Shown: positions 26,527-36,500 of the stretch, piece after piece | Numbering within the stretch: position 1 is the first letter of the stretch | Layout of the letters: each line of letters begins with the position of its first letter | Assembly (NCBI RefSeq): GCF_001936575.1 | Contig: NZ_MSMP01000001.1 | Location: 124,001 to 188,000, forward strand | Source of the DNA: Tenacibaculum agarivorans | GTDB taxonomy: Bacteria > Bacteroidota > Bacteroidia > Flavobacteriales > Flavobacteriaceae | Reading direction: 5' to 3' | Length of the DNA stretch: 64,000 bases | Translations under genes and position numbers: made by a program | The notes under the pieces: generated by a model | Databases searched by the model: none | The model's input: only the letters and a program-made list of their open reading frames with translations | Told to the model about the DNA's origin: nothing

Positions 26527-27876
26527 ATGGATTTTTTAAAGAAGAATTCCTTTTTTTTACTAGCTATATTTTCAGGTATACTCTATTATATTTTCGCATA
26601 CCAGATTGAAAGAACGGAATTTACTACTTTATTAATTTTATGGGGATTACTATTTTCTAGTTATTATCTATTAACTAGAAACTACAAGGTATCTGTTTCA
26701 TATTACACCGCCCTTTTTATTGTTTTACGATTAATTTTTTTAATTACAATACCTAATCTTTCTCAAGATTTCTATCGGTTTATTTGGGATGGAAGAATGA
26801 TTTATGAGGGATTAAATCCTTATATTTCTCTACCTGAAACCTATATCAACACTGGGAACTATCCAATTCCACAAGCAGAGGAACTATATGCTGGTATGGG
26901 AAAAATGAATGGAAGCCATTTTACTAATTATCCACCTATAAATCAGTTGTGTTTTTTAATTGCCGCACTATTTTCCAATACTTCAATTTTGGGAGCAGCA
27001 ATAGTAATGAGATCTTTACTAATACTAGCTGATATTGGAATCTTTCATTTTGGATCCAAATTACTTAAAAAACTTAATTTAAATCCTAATTTAATATTCC
27101 TTTACCTTTTAAATCCGTTTATAATTATTGAATTAACTGGGAATTTACATTTTGAACCTGTTATGTTATTCTTTTTAGTTTGGTCTTTATATCAACTACA
27201 AAAAAGGAATTGGATCATAGCTGCAGTTTTATTAGCTATATCTATTAACGTAAAATTAATCCCATTACTATTTCTTCCTTTGTTTTTAAAATGGTTTTTA
27301 ATTAATGATGAGGGAAATATAGTCTGGAAAAACATCAAGAATCTGATAGCATTCTATGCTATAGTTATTTGTACTTGTATTGCTTTATTTCTACCTTTTT
27401 TCTCCAGTGAATTAATTGATAGCTATTCTAATTCAATAGGCCTTTGGTTTAGAAATTTTGAATTCAATGCTAGTTTCTATTACGTTTTTAGAGAAATTGG
27501 ATATTTATTTAGAGGATATAACGAAATTGCTGTTATTGGTAAAATAACACCTGTTCTTACTATTCTATTCTTGCTAGCAGTTACTTTTATCAAAAAAAAT
27601 AAAACTGCAAAAGAATTGATTACTTCAATGCTTTTTGCACTTTCTTTTTACTATTTCACTACAACTACCATGCATCCTTGGTATTTATCAACTTTAATCA
27701 TTTTATCAATATTTACTAAATATAAGTTTCCTTTAGTATGGTCTTTAGTAATTATTTTAAGTTATCAAGCGTATGCTAATATTCCTTGGAAAGAAAATTT
27801 ATGGTTCGTGTTTGTTGAGTATGTAGTTGTGTATAGCTTTTTGATTTATGAAATAAAAAAACCCACTCACGTCTGA
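26527..27876 (+). CDS. GT-C fold membrane mannosyl/glycosyltransferase
   Basis: 449-aa polytopic protein with about 10-12 hydrophobic helices. The first periplasmic loop has SQDFYRFIWDGRMIYEGLNPY (around residues 75-95), with the acidic residues that GT-C enzymes use, followed by FTNYPPINQL and FLYLLNPFIIIELTGNLHFE, resembling GT87/mannosyltransferase families that use polyprenyl-phosphate sugars. It follows the CslA-like synthase with no gap and the stop codon lies inside a hairpin that acts as terminator on the opposite strand. Its likely donor is made by the DPM-like enzyme. It may add side-chain sugars on the periplasmic face. Confidence 0.75.
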   Translation: MDFLKKNSFFLLAIFSGILYYIFAYQIERTEFTTLLILWGLLFSSYYLLTRNYKVSVSYYTALFIVLRLIFLITIPNLSQDFYRFIWDGRMIYEGLNPYISLPETYINTGNYPIPQAEELYAGMGKMNGSHFTNYPPINQLCFLIAALFSNTSILGAAIVMRSLLILADIGIFHFGSKLLKKLNLNPNLIFLYLLNPFIIIELTGNLHFEPVMLFFLVWSLYQLQKRNWIIAAVLLAISINVKLIPLLFLPLFLKWFLINDEGNIVWKNIKNLIAFYAIVICTCIALFLPFFSSELIDSYSNSIGLWFRNFEFNASFYYVFREIGYLFRGYNEIAVIGKITPVLTILFLLAVTFIKKNKTAKELITSMLFALSFYYFTTTTMHPWYLSTLIILSIFTKYKFPLVWSLVIILSYQAYANIPWKENLWFVFVEYVVVYSFLIYEIKKPTHV

Positions 27877-27881
27877 GTGGG
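27855..27881 (-). terminator. intrinsic terminator, minus strand
   Basis: Read on the minus strand, CCCACTCA and TGAGTGGG (27862-27869 and 27874-27881) form an 8-bp perfect stem with a four-base loop followed by seven T. On the plus strand the hairpin is flanked by A runs, so it does not work for the gene it overlaps. It ends the predicted small RNA and may also stop transcripts from the tonB side. Confidence 0.8.
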
Positions 27882-27922
27882 AAAAATTGCTATGAAAAAG
27901 AAAAAGAAAGTGGTTTATAACC
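27855..27922 (-). ncRNA. predicted small RNA of about 65 nt
   Basis: A perfect minus-strand promoter at 27929-27958 and a strong minus-strand terminator at 27862-27881 enclose only about 65 bases. The predicted transcript starts with hairpin GTGGTT-ATA-AACCAC (27910-27924), continues through a pyrimidine-rich linker (about 27885-27909), and ends in the terminator hairpin. CATAGC at 27889-27894 can also pair with GCTATG at 27925-27930, partly inside the promoter. No ORF of useful size exists on this strand. I do not recall a matching Rfam family; Flavo-1 RNA should be tested. The start site is an estimate. Confidence 0.5.
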
Positions 27923-27928
27923 ACATAG

Positions 27929-27958
27929 CAAATATATAGCATTAATCTCCTTTCCCAA
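27929..27958 (-). promoter_or_regulatory. minus-strand promoter, perfect Bacteroidota consensus
   Basis: On the minus strand TTG (27956-27958) is followed after 19 bases by TATATTTG (27929-27936), matching the -33/-7 consensus TTG-N19-TAnnTTTG. No protein gene lies downstream on that strand before the terminator, which is why a small RNA is proposed. Confidence 0.65.
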
Positions 27959-28150
27959 AAATAATTAACATTTTATTCTTAAATTTTTAACATTTGTATA
28001 TCACAACACCTAGTTAAAAAAGAACATAATTTATTTTTTATCCATTTTTTCGTATTTAAAAGTGTCAATTCATCAAATTATACGATTTCCTATAGCAATA
28101 TTAACTGTTAAAAATATCTCTAAACTACATCGTTTTAGTGTTTGCAATTT

Positions 28151-28906
28151 TTACTCTACCATAAAAGCTATTGGTAAAGTATATCTAACCTTCACATTTT
28201 CATTATTTTGAACTCCTGGCGTGAATTTTGGAATCTTTTTAATAATTCTACTGGTTTCTTTTTTTAATCTTGGATGTGGAGCTCTAATTTGAATATCGGT
28301 TATAAACCCGTTTTTATCAATTACAAATTGAGTTAAAATCTTCTTCTTTCCTCGCGCTAATCCTAGATCATTTGCTAATTCTGTATCAAAATGACGCTGT
28401 ACAAGCTTTTTCATCTTCTTTTCAAAGCAAATTCTATTCTCTGCTTCAGATAATCCCTCACAACCTTTAAAAACAGGTGCTTTTTGGACAAAAGACATAG
28501 AAACTGGATCGTCATTCTTATCAATATCCTCTTCTTCATGAATAGTATTTACATTATCTAAGAAGTTTTTAGTTTCTGAATCTTTTGGTTGTACCTCTGG
28601 TTCTACAACTTTTGGATCATCATTATCTACAACCTCTGGTGGTAGATCAGGTAAAACTTCTCTTCTTGGTATTCTTTCTTGAGGTTGCTCAATCTTTATT
28701 TCCTTTCGTTGCAAGATTGGTATATCATCAATATCGACAATATCTCCTCTGTGAAAGTCAAAAGTAGTTACACTAGCTTGTGCTTTTTCTGTTTTATACT
28801 CTAAGCTTAGAAATGTGACAAAGAGTACTAGTACCAAACCCAATTGCATAAAAATAGTTGAAAATTTTTCTAGCTGTTTTCTTGGACTTTTTTTTGGCTT
28901 TTTCAT
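28151..28906 (-). CDS. TonB-family energy transducer
   Basis: 251-aa periplasm-spanning protein that would transmit ExbBD energy to outer-membrane receptors. It has a basic N-terminus (KKPKKSPRKQLEKF), one anchor helix at about residues 15-34 (LGLVLVLFVTFLSLEY), a charged, moderately proline-rich spacer, and a C-terminal TonB domain from about residue 150: PVFKGCEGL, QFVIDKNGFITDIQIRAPHP and RYTLPIAFMVE. It is a clear paralogue of the next gene upstream (29016-29741), from which it differs by a spacer without a poly-proline run. No exbB/exbD gene is in the window. Confidence 0.88.
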   Translation of the reverse strand: MKKPKKSPRKQLEKFSTIFMQLGLVLVLFVTFLSLEYKTEKAQASVTTFDFHRGDIVDIDDIPILQRKEIKIEQPQERIPRREVLPDLPPEVVDNDDPKVVEPEVQPKDSETKNFLDNVNTIHEEEDIDKNDDPVSMSFVQKAPVFKGCEGLSEAENRICFEKKMKKLVQRHFDTELANDLGLARGKKKILTQFVIDKNGFITDIQIRAPHPRLKKETSRIIKKIPKFTPGVQNNENVKVRYTLPIAFMVE

Positions 28907-28961
28907 AATAAAATAGTTTTAAATAATTAGTATTAACTTAAAACTCCAAAAAACATGCCAT

Positions 28962-28991
28962 AAAAAAAGCAGCCTTAAAAAAGACTGCTTT
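28962..28991 (-). terminator. intrinsic terminator between the tonB paralogues
   Basis: On the minus strand AAAGCAG (28985-28991) pairs with CTGCTTT (28966-28972), extended by further pairs inside, and is followed by a seven-T run. It lies 25 bp after the stop of the upstream tonB gene, so the two paralogues are probably transcribed separately. Confidence 0.75.
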
Positions 28992-29015
28992 AATTTTTAT
29001 CTGTAGAACTAAAAA

Positions 29016-29741
29016 TTATTCTACATTGAAAGTAATTGGTAAGGTATACCCTACTCTTACTGGTTTTCCTCTTTGTCTACCCGGGATCATTTTAGGTAAC
29101 TTCTTAGCTATTCTAATAGCTTCCTTTTTTAATCTTGGGTGTGGAGCTCTTGCATTTACACTAGTAATAGAACCATCTTTGTCAATCTTGAATTGAACAT
29201 AGATTCTCTTTTTTCCTGGTGCTAATCCTAACTCATTTGCTAATTCAGCATCAAAGTTTCTTTGAACGTGCTTACGCATCTTTTTATTCAAACAATCTTT
29301 CTTTTGCTGATTAGTTCCTTTACAACCTGGAAATACTGGTACTTGCTCAATGATTGAGAAAGGTACATCTTCTACCACTTCCTCTTCCTCTTCTGCTTCA
29401 ACAATCTCTTCAACTTCTACAGCTTCAGATTCATCAGTTTCAGTAGATTCAATCACCGTTTCTTCAACTTCCTTATCGTCTTCAACAACCTCTATTTTCT
29501 CTGGTGTTGGTGGTGGCGGAGCTGGTGGTGGTGGCGGTGGTGGTGGTGGTGCATTGATTACTAAAGTCTCTTCTTCAACTTCAGAACCTAGATCAGCACT
29601 ACCTAATTCACCATAGTCTTTCTCGTATGTTTTATGCTCTATTCCTTTATAGGTAATAAATAAAGCCAAAACTAGACCAAGCTGAACGAATATCTTGCTA
29701 TAATTTTCTAGATTAGATTTTGGATTTTTCTTTATTTCCAT
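29016..29741 (-). CDS. TonB-family energy transducer (poly-proline form)
   Basis: 241-aa TonB protein. Anchor helix at about residues 14-33 (IFVQLGLVLALFITYKG), then a spacer with an uninterrupted poly-proline run near residue 66 and a very acidic Glu/Val/Thr-rich stretch to about residue 128, as needed to span the periplasm, and a TonB C-domain: VPVFPGCKGTNQQKKDC, FKIDKDGSITSVNARAPHP, VGYTLPITFNVE. It lies 47 bp downstream of the vanZ-like gene and is likely the end of the sprA-gcvH-vanZ run, before the terminator at 28962-28991. Confidence 0.92.
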   Translation of the reverse strand: MEIKKNPKSNLENYSKIFVQLGLVLALFITYKGIEHKTYEKDYGELGSADLGSEVEEETLVINAPPPPPPPPPAPPPPTPEKIEVVEDDKEVEETVIESTETDESEAVEVEEIVEAEEEEEVVEDVPFSIIEQVPVFPGCKGTNQQKKDCLNKKMRKHVQRNFDAELANELGLAPGKKRIYVQFKIDKDGSITSVNARAPHPRLKKEAIRIAKKLPKMIPGRQRGKPVRVGYTLPITFNVE

Positions 29742-29788
29742 CCTTTTAGTTTTACTGGTTTGCTAATTTAGTTAATTTCTTCCAACAT

Positions 29789-30178
29789 TTACAAGCTATT
29801 TAACATATTGATTAGTTTTTTTTCAATTATGCTAAAAATTAGTAAAGCTAAGAGTACTCCAAAGGTATTTGCGATCATATCATAATAATCAAACATTCTA
29901 TAGTTTGTTAGTATTGATTGTAAGCATTCCATAAGTATCCCGTAGATGATACAACCTAGTATGATAATCGCTTTTTGCTCTCTTTTTATAAAAGAAAATA
30001 ACCAAACCATAGTTAATACAAAATAAGCTATGGCATGTGCTACTTTATCTTTATACTTAAAACTAATTGTTGGTAATGTTGAAAGTTTCGCTAAACTTAA
30101 TACTGCTATTGCTACCGTAATAGCTATAGCAAAATAAATTGCATTATCCTTCAATAAGCTTTTGATACGCCTCAGCAT
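29789..30178 (-). CDS. VanZ-like small membrane protein
   Basis: 129-aa protein with four hydrophobic helices. [17 protein letters not shown] around residue 45 and the later [28 protein letters not shown] contain the conserved histidine and acidic residues of the VanZ-like family (named after a teicoplanin-resistance accessory protein; general function unknown). The start used, ATG at 30178, overlaps the end of gcvH by 35 bp; a downstream TTG near 30155 would reduce this overlap but cut the N-terminal helix margin. Cotranscribed with gcvH. Confidence 0.8.
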   Translation of the reverse strand: MLRRIKSLLKDNAIYFAIAITVAIAVLSLAKLSTLPTISFKYKDKVAHAIAYFVLTMVWLFSFIKREQKAIIILGCIIYGILMECLQSILTNYRMFDYYDMIANTFGVLLALLIFSIIEKKLINMLNSL

Positions 30179-30524
30179 CTAATAAACCTTCTATCTGTGC
30201 AGTATCAGAAATTTTAACCTTTATCATCCATCCTTTCCCATAAGGATCAGAATTCACCAATTCTGGCTCATCTTCTAAAGTTTCATTAAACTCAATAACT
30301 TCTCCTGTTAATGGCATGAATAAATCTGAAACTGTTTTTACTGCTTCAACAGATCCAAACACTTCCTCAATTTCTACAGTATCGTCTAATGTATCTACAT
30401 CTACGTAAACGATATCTCCTAATTCACTTTGTGCAAAGTCTGTAATTCCAATTGTAGCAACATCACCATCAATTTTAACCCACTCATGGTCTTTTGTATA
30501 TTTCAATTCTGCTGGAATATTCAT
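30144..30524 (-). CDS. gcvH: glycine cleavage system H protein
   Basis: 126-aa lipoyl carrier that shuttles the methylamine group between the P, T and L proteins of the glycine cleavage complex. Lys63 in the segment [14 protein letters not shown] is the lipoylation site, at the standard position after the TKDHEW opening. Length is normal. gcvP and gcvT are not nearby; instead it sits between sprA and a vanZ-like gene, an arrangement I recall as common in Flavobacteria. It starts 29 bp after the sprA stop, so is likely read from the sprA transcript. Confidence 0.97.
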   Translation of the reverse strand: MNIPAELKYTKDHEWVKIDGDVATIGITDFAQSELGDIVYVDVDTLDDTVEIEEVFGSVEAVKTVSDLFMPLTGEVIEFNETLEDEPELVNSDPYGKGWMIKVKISDTAQIEGLLDAEAYQKLIEG

Positions 30525-30553
30525 TGTAATTTTGTTTTAATATATTATTGTTT

Positions 30554-33500
30554 TTAATTTCCTAAAGTATACACTAAGTTAAATCCACCATTAATAGATT
30601 GTCTTGGGAAATTGGTAGATATAGCATAATCAAATGTATTATGGTTATAATAAAAAGATACCGTTAAATTTTGATTCAAATTATAATCTGCTAAAAACTT
30701 CAAACCAAACAAACGTTCTCCTCCTGTAATTTGATTATTATCTTCATCTATAGATCTAATTAACGTTAAATTATCTCGTAAAGAAACATCTGCTCTAAAA
30801 TTAATATCTCCTTTTAATGTTTCTTTTTTCCCTGTAATTCTCGTTTTAAACTTAACATCTTTTATTCTATATCCTAGTCCTAATACATATTCAGTTCCGT
30901 TAATATCTGTCAATGTATTATTATTTAAGTTTAATGTTAAACTTCTATCCCTTTTAATTTCTCCTCTAAAAGAAAGTGCATTACGCAACTTCATATCTAC
31001 TTTAATTAAAGGAGAAAATTCATCTATTAATGTTGCTGACGAAATTAATAATTCTGGTTGATAATTTCCTGAATTATTTACTGCCGTCAAATCACGGCTA
31101 TCGTACTGTAAATTATTTGTATAGTTAAGAATACTGTATGAAGATTTATAACTGTGTGATAAGGTAAATGCAGAAAAATGCTTTTTGATCCACTTAAACT
31201 TCATTAATCCATTATATCTCATCGTCCAGTTTGGTAATGGTATATTTCTAAATAATCCAGTGTCTACTTTATTAGGATTTACCCCTGAATATGCAGCTAA
31301 AAATGCTGGTAACATTGCTTGCTGTCCTTCTTTTCTAAATCCAGCAAAAACTCCGTTAGGTTGTGCTGCTGTTTCTAATCTATCAGAAATTAATCTTCTA
31401 TACCCAATAAATTTTTGATATAAGGCATCTCCATCTTCAAACATAGTTCCTAACATAAAATGACTAATACTGAAGTTTCCAGTTTCGAAAGCTTTAAGTT
31501 CTTCGTTTTGAGAAACACTGCCATCATCCCTTCTTATAATATCTAATTGTTGACTTGTATTTGATGTTTTTATTCTATTTCCTCTTAAATCAATAGTGAA
31601 ATCTTTAAACGGTTTAATAGAGATATTATAGTCTAATTTATTTGCTTGTGTTTTTGCAAAGTTTTTATTAAAATATTCCTCATCATTTCTTCGTTCTACC
31701 AACCAACCATTTTCTATACCTTGTTGGATAATATCAGACTGACTACCAAAAACAAAACCTAATGATGGTGCTAAACCACCATTATAATTACTTCTACCTA
31801 AGAAACCAACAGAGGGTCTATATCCTTCTAATAAAGTTCCATTTTCTTGTGAGTAACCTATTTTTGCTCTTTTTACTGAAGTAACTACGTCATATACTCC
31901 CTTCAATAATTTCTTTCCAAAAGATGCATTTTTCTTTAGCTTTACCTTACCAGTAGATGGTTGTTTTTTAGCAACAGAAACGCCTCCTTTTTTCTTAGCA
32001 CCTTTATTCTTCTTTTTCTTACTGAATAAAAGCTTATCAAGTTTTATAGTTTTGTAAAAGCGATTAAAATCTAACGTAGCGTTTATATTATGCTTATTAG
32101 AGTTTTGGATCATATTACCAATTTTATCTTCGATACTTACCTCCTTCTCAGCTCCAGGTATATCAGGATCAGGCTCAGTAATAGTACTTTGCGAAGCCGC
32201 TCTCCAGTCAAAGTTAGCTGTATATCCATAATCCGAAGAAATAAAGTTTAAGTATGGTAACTTATTAATTGGTAATTTATAGGTAGCATTTAAAGTTTGA
32301 TGGTATTGATTTCTTCTACCAAAATTGAAGAACTTATCAAAAATCTCTAACTCTTCATCTGCTCCAAAACTATCGTAGATATAATTGTTCGTTGCATTAA
32401 AATTTAACTTTAATGAACGAGTCAAGTCGAAACCTACTGTATAATCCCAATCAAATAGAAACCTACGTTGAATTAATTCTGGTTGAGCTGTTAACCCTTG
32501 AATTAAATTTCTTGATTGCTGTAGATTATAATTTCTATTGATTTTTGAGTTAATCGATAAGTTATTAGGAACTGGATTAAAGTTTAAATCTTTTATAAAC
32601 TTCCAATATTTTCCTTTTAGTTTTTCAGATTTTTTAAATGGTTCTAAAACCCAAGGCGCAAAATTAAAATTATAACTCACTCCCGCCATCAAATTTTGGT
32701 TTACAAACCTTTCAATATTATAATCTTTGTGAAATTCCTCATTAAATGAATAAGATACTGCAACGTTTTCTACATCATAAAATTTAGGCTTTTTATCACT
32801 CTTAGGATTTCTATTTTTCTTAACATTAATAAAGCTGATGCTTTTTCTTCGGGTATAATCTTGGGCATTTTCAGCGTTTCTTTTTACCTGATCAGATCCA
32901 GATTCTATAGCATCGGCTAGCTCTACGTCTTGGTACTGAGGGTCAAATTTAGGATCTATAAAATGTTCTCCATAGCTATAACTCATAGGCACTTGCATAT
33001 TCCATTTTTTAGGCATCATTTTTCCTAACTGAATATTCGTAGATACACTATATTGTTTGTTTTCTTCAAGGCTTCTTTCTTGTACACGTTGATCTACATT
33101 ACCAAAACCAACCGTAGACATTCTACCTGCTAAAGCAACATCTGCCACATCTGCAAAATTAGCATCAGCATTTAATACGGCTGCCCATCCTCCTTTATTA
33201 TCAAAACCAACAGATCGTAATTCGTTAAACCAAACTTCAACACTTCTTTGAGTTGATGCATTATTTTTTACCCCTAACATTACCGATCTAATTTGAGCCA
33301 AAGTAGGATTACCTTTTACTCTTAGGATTAAATCATCATTAGGCGATTGACTTGGGTCTGTGTATAATTGTGTTACCAGATTAGGGTCATTTGCTCCGTC
33401 TCTTTGTAATTTCAGCTTTGCTAATTGACCTAAAATAACATCTAAATTATTTGCTTCTGGCCATACATCTGCCTGATTTGGACCTCCAGGTGTTGATATT

Positions 33501-36500
33501 GGATTTGGAGATTTAGTTAATCTTTTTTCAATTTGATAATAGTTCTCAGACAAGTCCGTTCCTAATCGGATAACTGCAGATACCTCTCCATTAGTAAATG
33601 TAGATCCCGTTACTTCCTGAGCATGTAAGAACATTCGTAAATTTTTATAGCGACGAAGATCAATACTAATATTCTTAAAAATGAATCGTGTATCGTCAGG
33701 TGCTAAATCTGAAACTTTTAATGTAGACGATTGCTCATTTTGGCGTTGAATTCTATTTGTTCCTTGTAATTGTTCTCTAGGTATACCTGGCGGAAGTTCG
33801 TAGATATCTCTATTTTGCTCTATACTTACTACTCCAACTTCAAAATTGCTTAAATCTGCATCTGATAAATCATTATTTGGATTATCTTGTTGTTTCGTAT
33901 ATCTTCTCCAATCTCCTCGAACTAACTCCAACTCCGCAAAACGTAATACCACTGGCATATTAAATCCTGTTAAGTACATACGCATAAAACGAATACTATT
34001 AAAATCTGTAATTCCTCCTATTTTTCTCGCCAAAGCTGTACGTACTGGAATTCTAAATTGATACCAAGTTGTTCTTCTTGGACTTCCATCAGCTAACGTA
34101 GTTTCTCTTGTTTCTTTAGAAACAATGAAATTATTCTGACCTATTTCTAAATCATTAGACTTTAATGATAATTCATATTCGAAATATGAACTTACCGCAT
34201 CCATCGTTTGATCTCGGTTTAAATCTTCAGTATCTGGATATGTATTTGCTGATGTAGGAAAACTCTCATTAGATTGGTCTATGGTTGGTGAGTTTCCTTG
34301 AGTTCCGTTAAAATCTTTATATCGTGTTAAAATAGAAGCATCTACTGCATCTAACTCACTTCCTCTAAAAAATTGGAAGTTATCTCCTGCAGGGTCATCT
34401 AAACTAGCAAAAGCCGGGTATTTAGCTTTTTCCTCTTCATCATTTAGTCCGTCTAAACCAACATCTTGTTGTGCTCGTTCATCAGGATCAGCACTAAATG
34501 CATATAAAATAGAAGGGTTCTGTGGAACTTTTGCCAAATTAGTTTCTATTGTAGGTGCAGGGTTTTGAGTTGTTGATAATCCATTTTCGAATTGCTTTTG
34601 AGAATCTCTTAAAATATCTTCAGAAATTCTTCCTAAATTGATACGTAACACCCCTTGATTAATAGGATTTGTTGGATCTACACCAGACTGTAATCCTTCT
34701 TCTGGACGAATCGAATATCCTTCATAAGGGTCCATTAACCAAAATTGAATATATTCTACGTTAGCTTGTTCAAAATTATTAACCGTAGTTAAAGCACGCA
34801 TAATTCCTCCCCAGTTGTTTGCTGCATTTTGAGTTGCTGGATCAAAATCTCCAGTGGTTTGATTAAAGTTATACGGTCCCCTTTCATGTGGGAAATATGC
34901 TAAGTCAAGTGTTCGTACTAAGTTTAACTGTGTAATATCTAAATCAGTATTAGGGAATAATTCCGAAAAACTAATTTGTCGTGTTTCATTTCTTGACAAT
35001 TCTATATCATCAATATTTGTTGGTCTATTCGCTGTATTCGAATAAAATAATTGATCTACGTTATACCAAGCTAATTTTGCTCTCTTAAAATTATACGCAA
35101 TGTTATCTGTTGACCCTCCATTATAACTATCGCTTCCTGTTCCATCATCAATAGGTGTACTTGCTAAAAACCATTGTTGTGGAGAACCTAAATTGATAGG
35201 AATTTGTGTAGCCTCAAAATCATCTAAATACGAAGTTGCTGTACCATTTACATCTATACCGCTAGGTGAACCTGGCAATAAATATGCAAAATCTCCACGT
35301 ACAGACACATTAGAAGGTGCATCAGTTTCTACAAACGGTAATTTATTGGCTAACTTGGTTAAATACGGTACTTCTGTGGAGAAATCAATATTTAATCCTA
35401 ACATTACATTATCTATAGGCTCCGCTCCAAAGTTTACTTTAGGCGTTATAGGACGTTCTGTTACATTTATAAAAGTACCTCCAAGAATAAAGTTTTCATT
35501 AAAACGATGTTCAATATCAACTCCTAAGAATGTTTTTCGTTGCTGATTGAAGAACGTATTATTTTCTACAGAAGCATTAATTGGAACTCCTGAAGCTTCT
35601 AAACCTGGATCTAAAATTTGTACTCTTCCTAATTGGTAATCTACTACATAATCCACTCCTTCAACTAACGTTCTTCCTTCTGCTGTAACTCGTACAGATC
35701 CACGAGGTATGTTAAAGGCTCCTAAAGAAATACCTCTACTTGCTTCCGATTTAAAATATCCTTTTAAGAAGAATTTATCTAAATTTTGAAAATCATTTTG
35801 TGCTTGGACTTTAGTAGTTAAATATAAATCTTTAAACACAAACCTACCTTGGTCTCCTGCATCTGTTAATTTCGCTTCTAAATCTTCTCCGAATGGTTCT
35901 GGAGAAGGGAAATAAATTAATCCTCGTGCTGAATTCACTGTAATTCCTTCTACATAATCGAAGAAACCATCTCCATTATCTACTTTAAATTGACTTTGAT
36001 CTAACTTATCAATATCAAAAAGATTCAATAAGGTTCTGTTATGAAGGTCAGTTGCATTAGCACTTTGTAACGTATTCTGTAAAATCCCTGTACCATCATC
36101 ACGATACAATAATTCAAATCTAAACCCTTCTTGACGTAAAGGTACTGCTCCTAAAGCATAAACGTTTTTCATCATTAAACGCCAAGTTGGAAAAGCTAGT
36201 GACTGATTTGGTGCATCTCTTACGGTTTTCAAAATTTCACTACGTAGCAACTTTACCGCAATGTTTGAAGGTGCATTAACCCCATCATTAGAAAATTCTC
36301 CTACTTTAAATATAGTTTCGTCAACTCGTCCTCCATTATTTTGAGCTCCAACTACGGTATACTCATAAGCAACGGCTAATACTTCACCATCATTTAATCT
36401 TCTATTTAAAGATATAAACCCTAACTGCGGATGTAATGTATATTCATTCGATTGTAATTTTCTTGCATTCTGTAAGTACGAGTAATCAACACCTTGTGTC

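Noticed and set aside
27892..27939. 15-codon plus-strand ORF (MKKKKKVVYNHIANI)
   Set aside because: Too short, low complexity, and better explained as the complement of the predicted minus-strand small RNA.
29350..29616. Ser/Gly-rich plus-strand ORF opposite tonB
   Set aside because: It is the antisense of the poly-proline and acidic spacer and its composition simply mirrors that.
35193..35546. 117-aa plus-strand ORF within sprA
   Set aside because: Shadow of sprA; no promoter, start context or motif.
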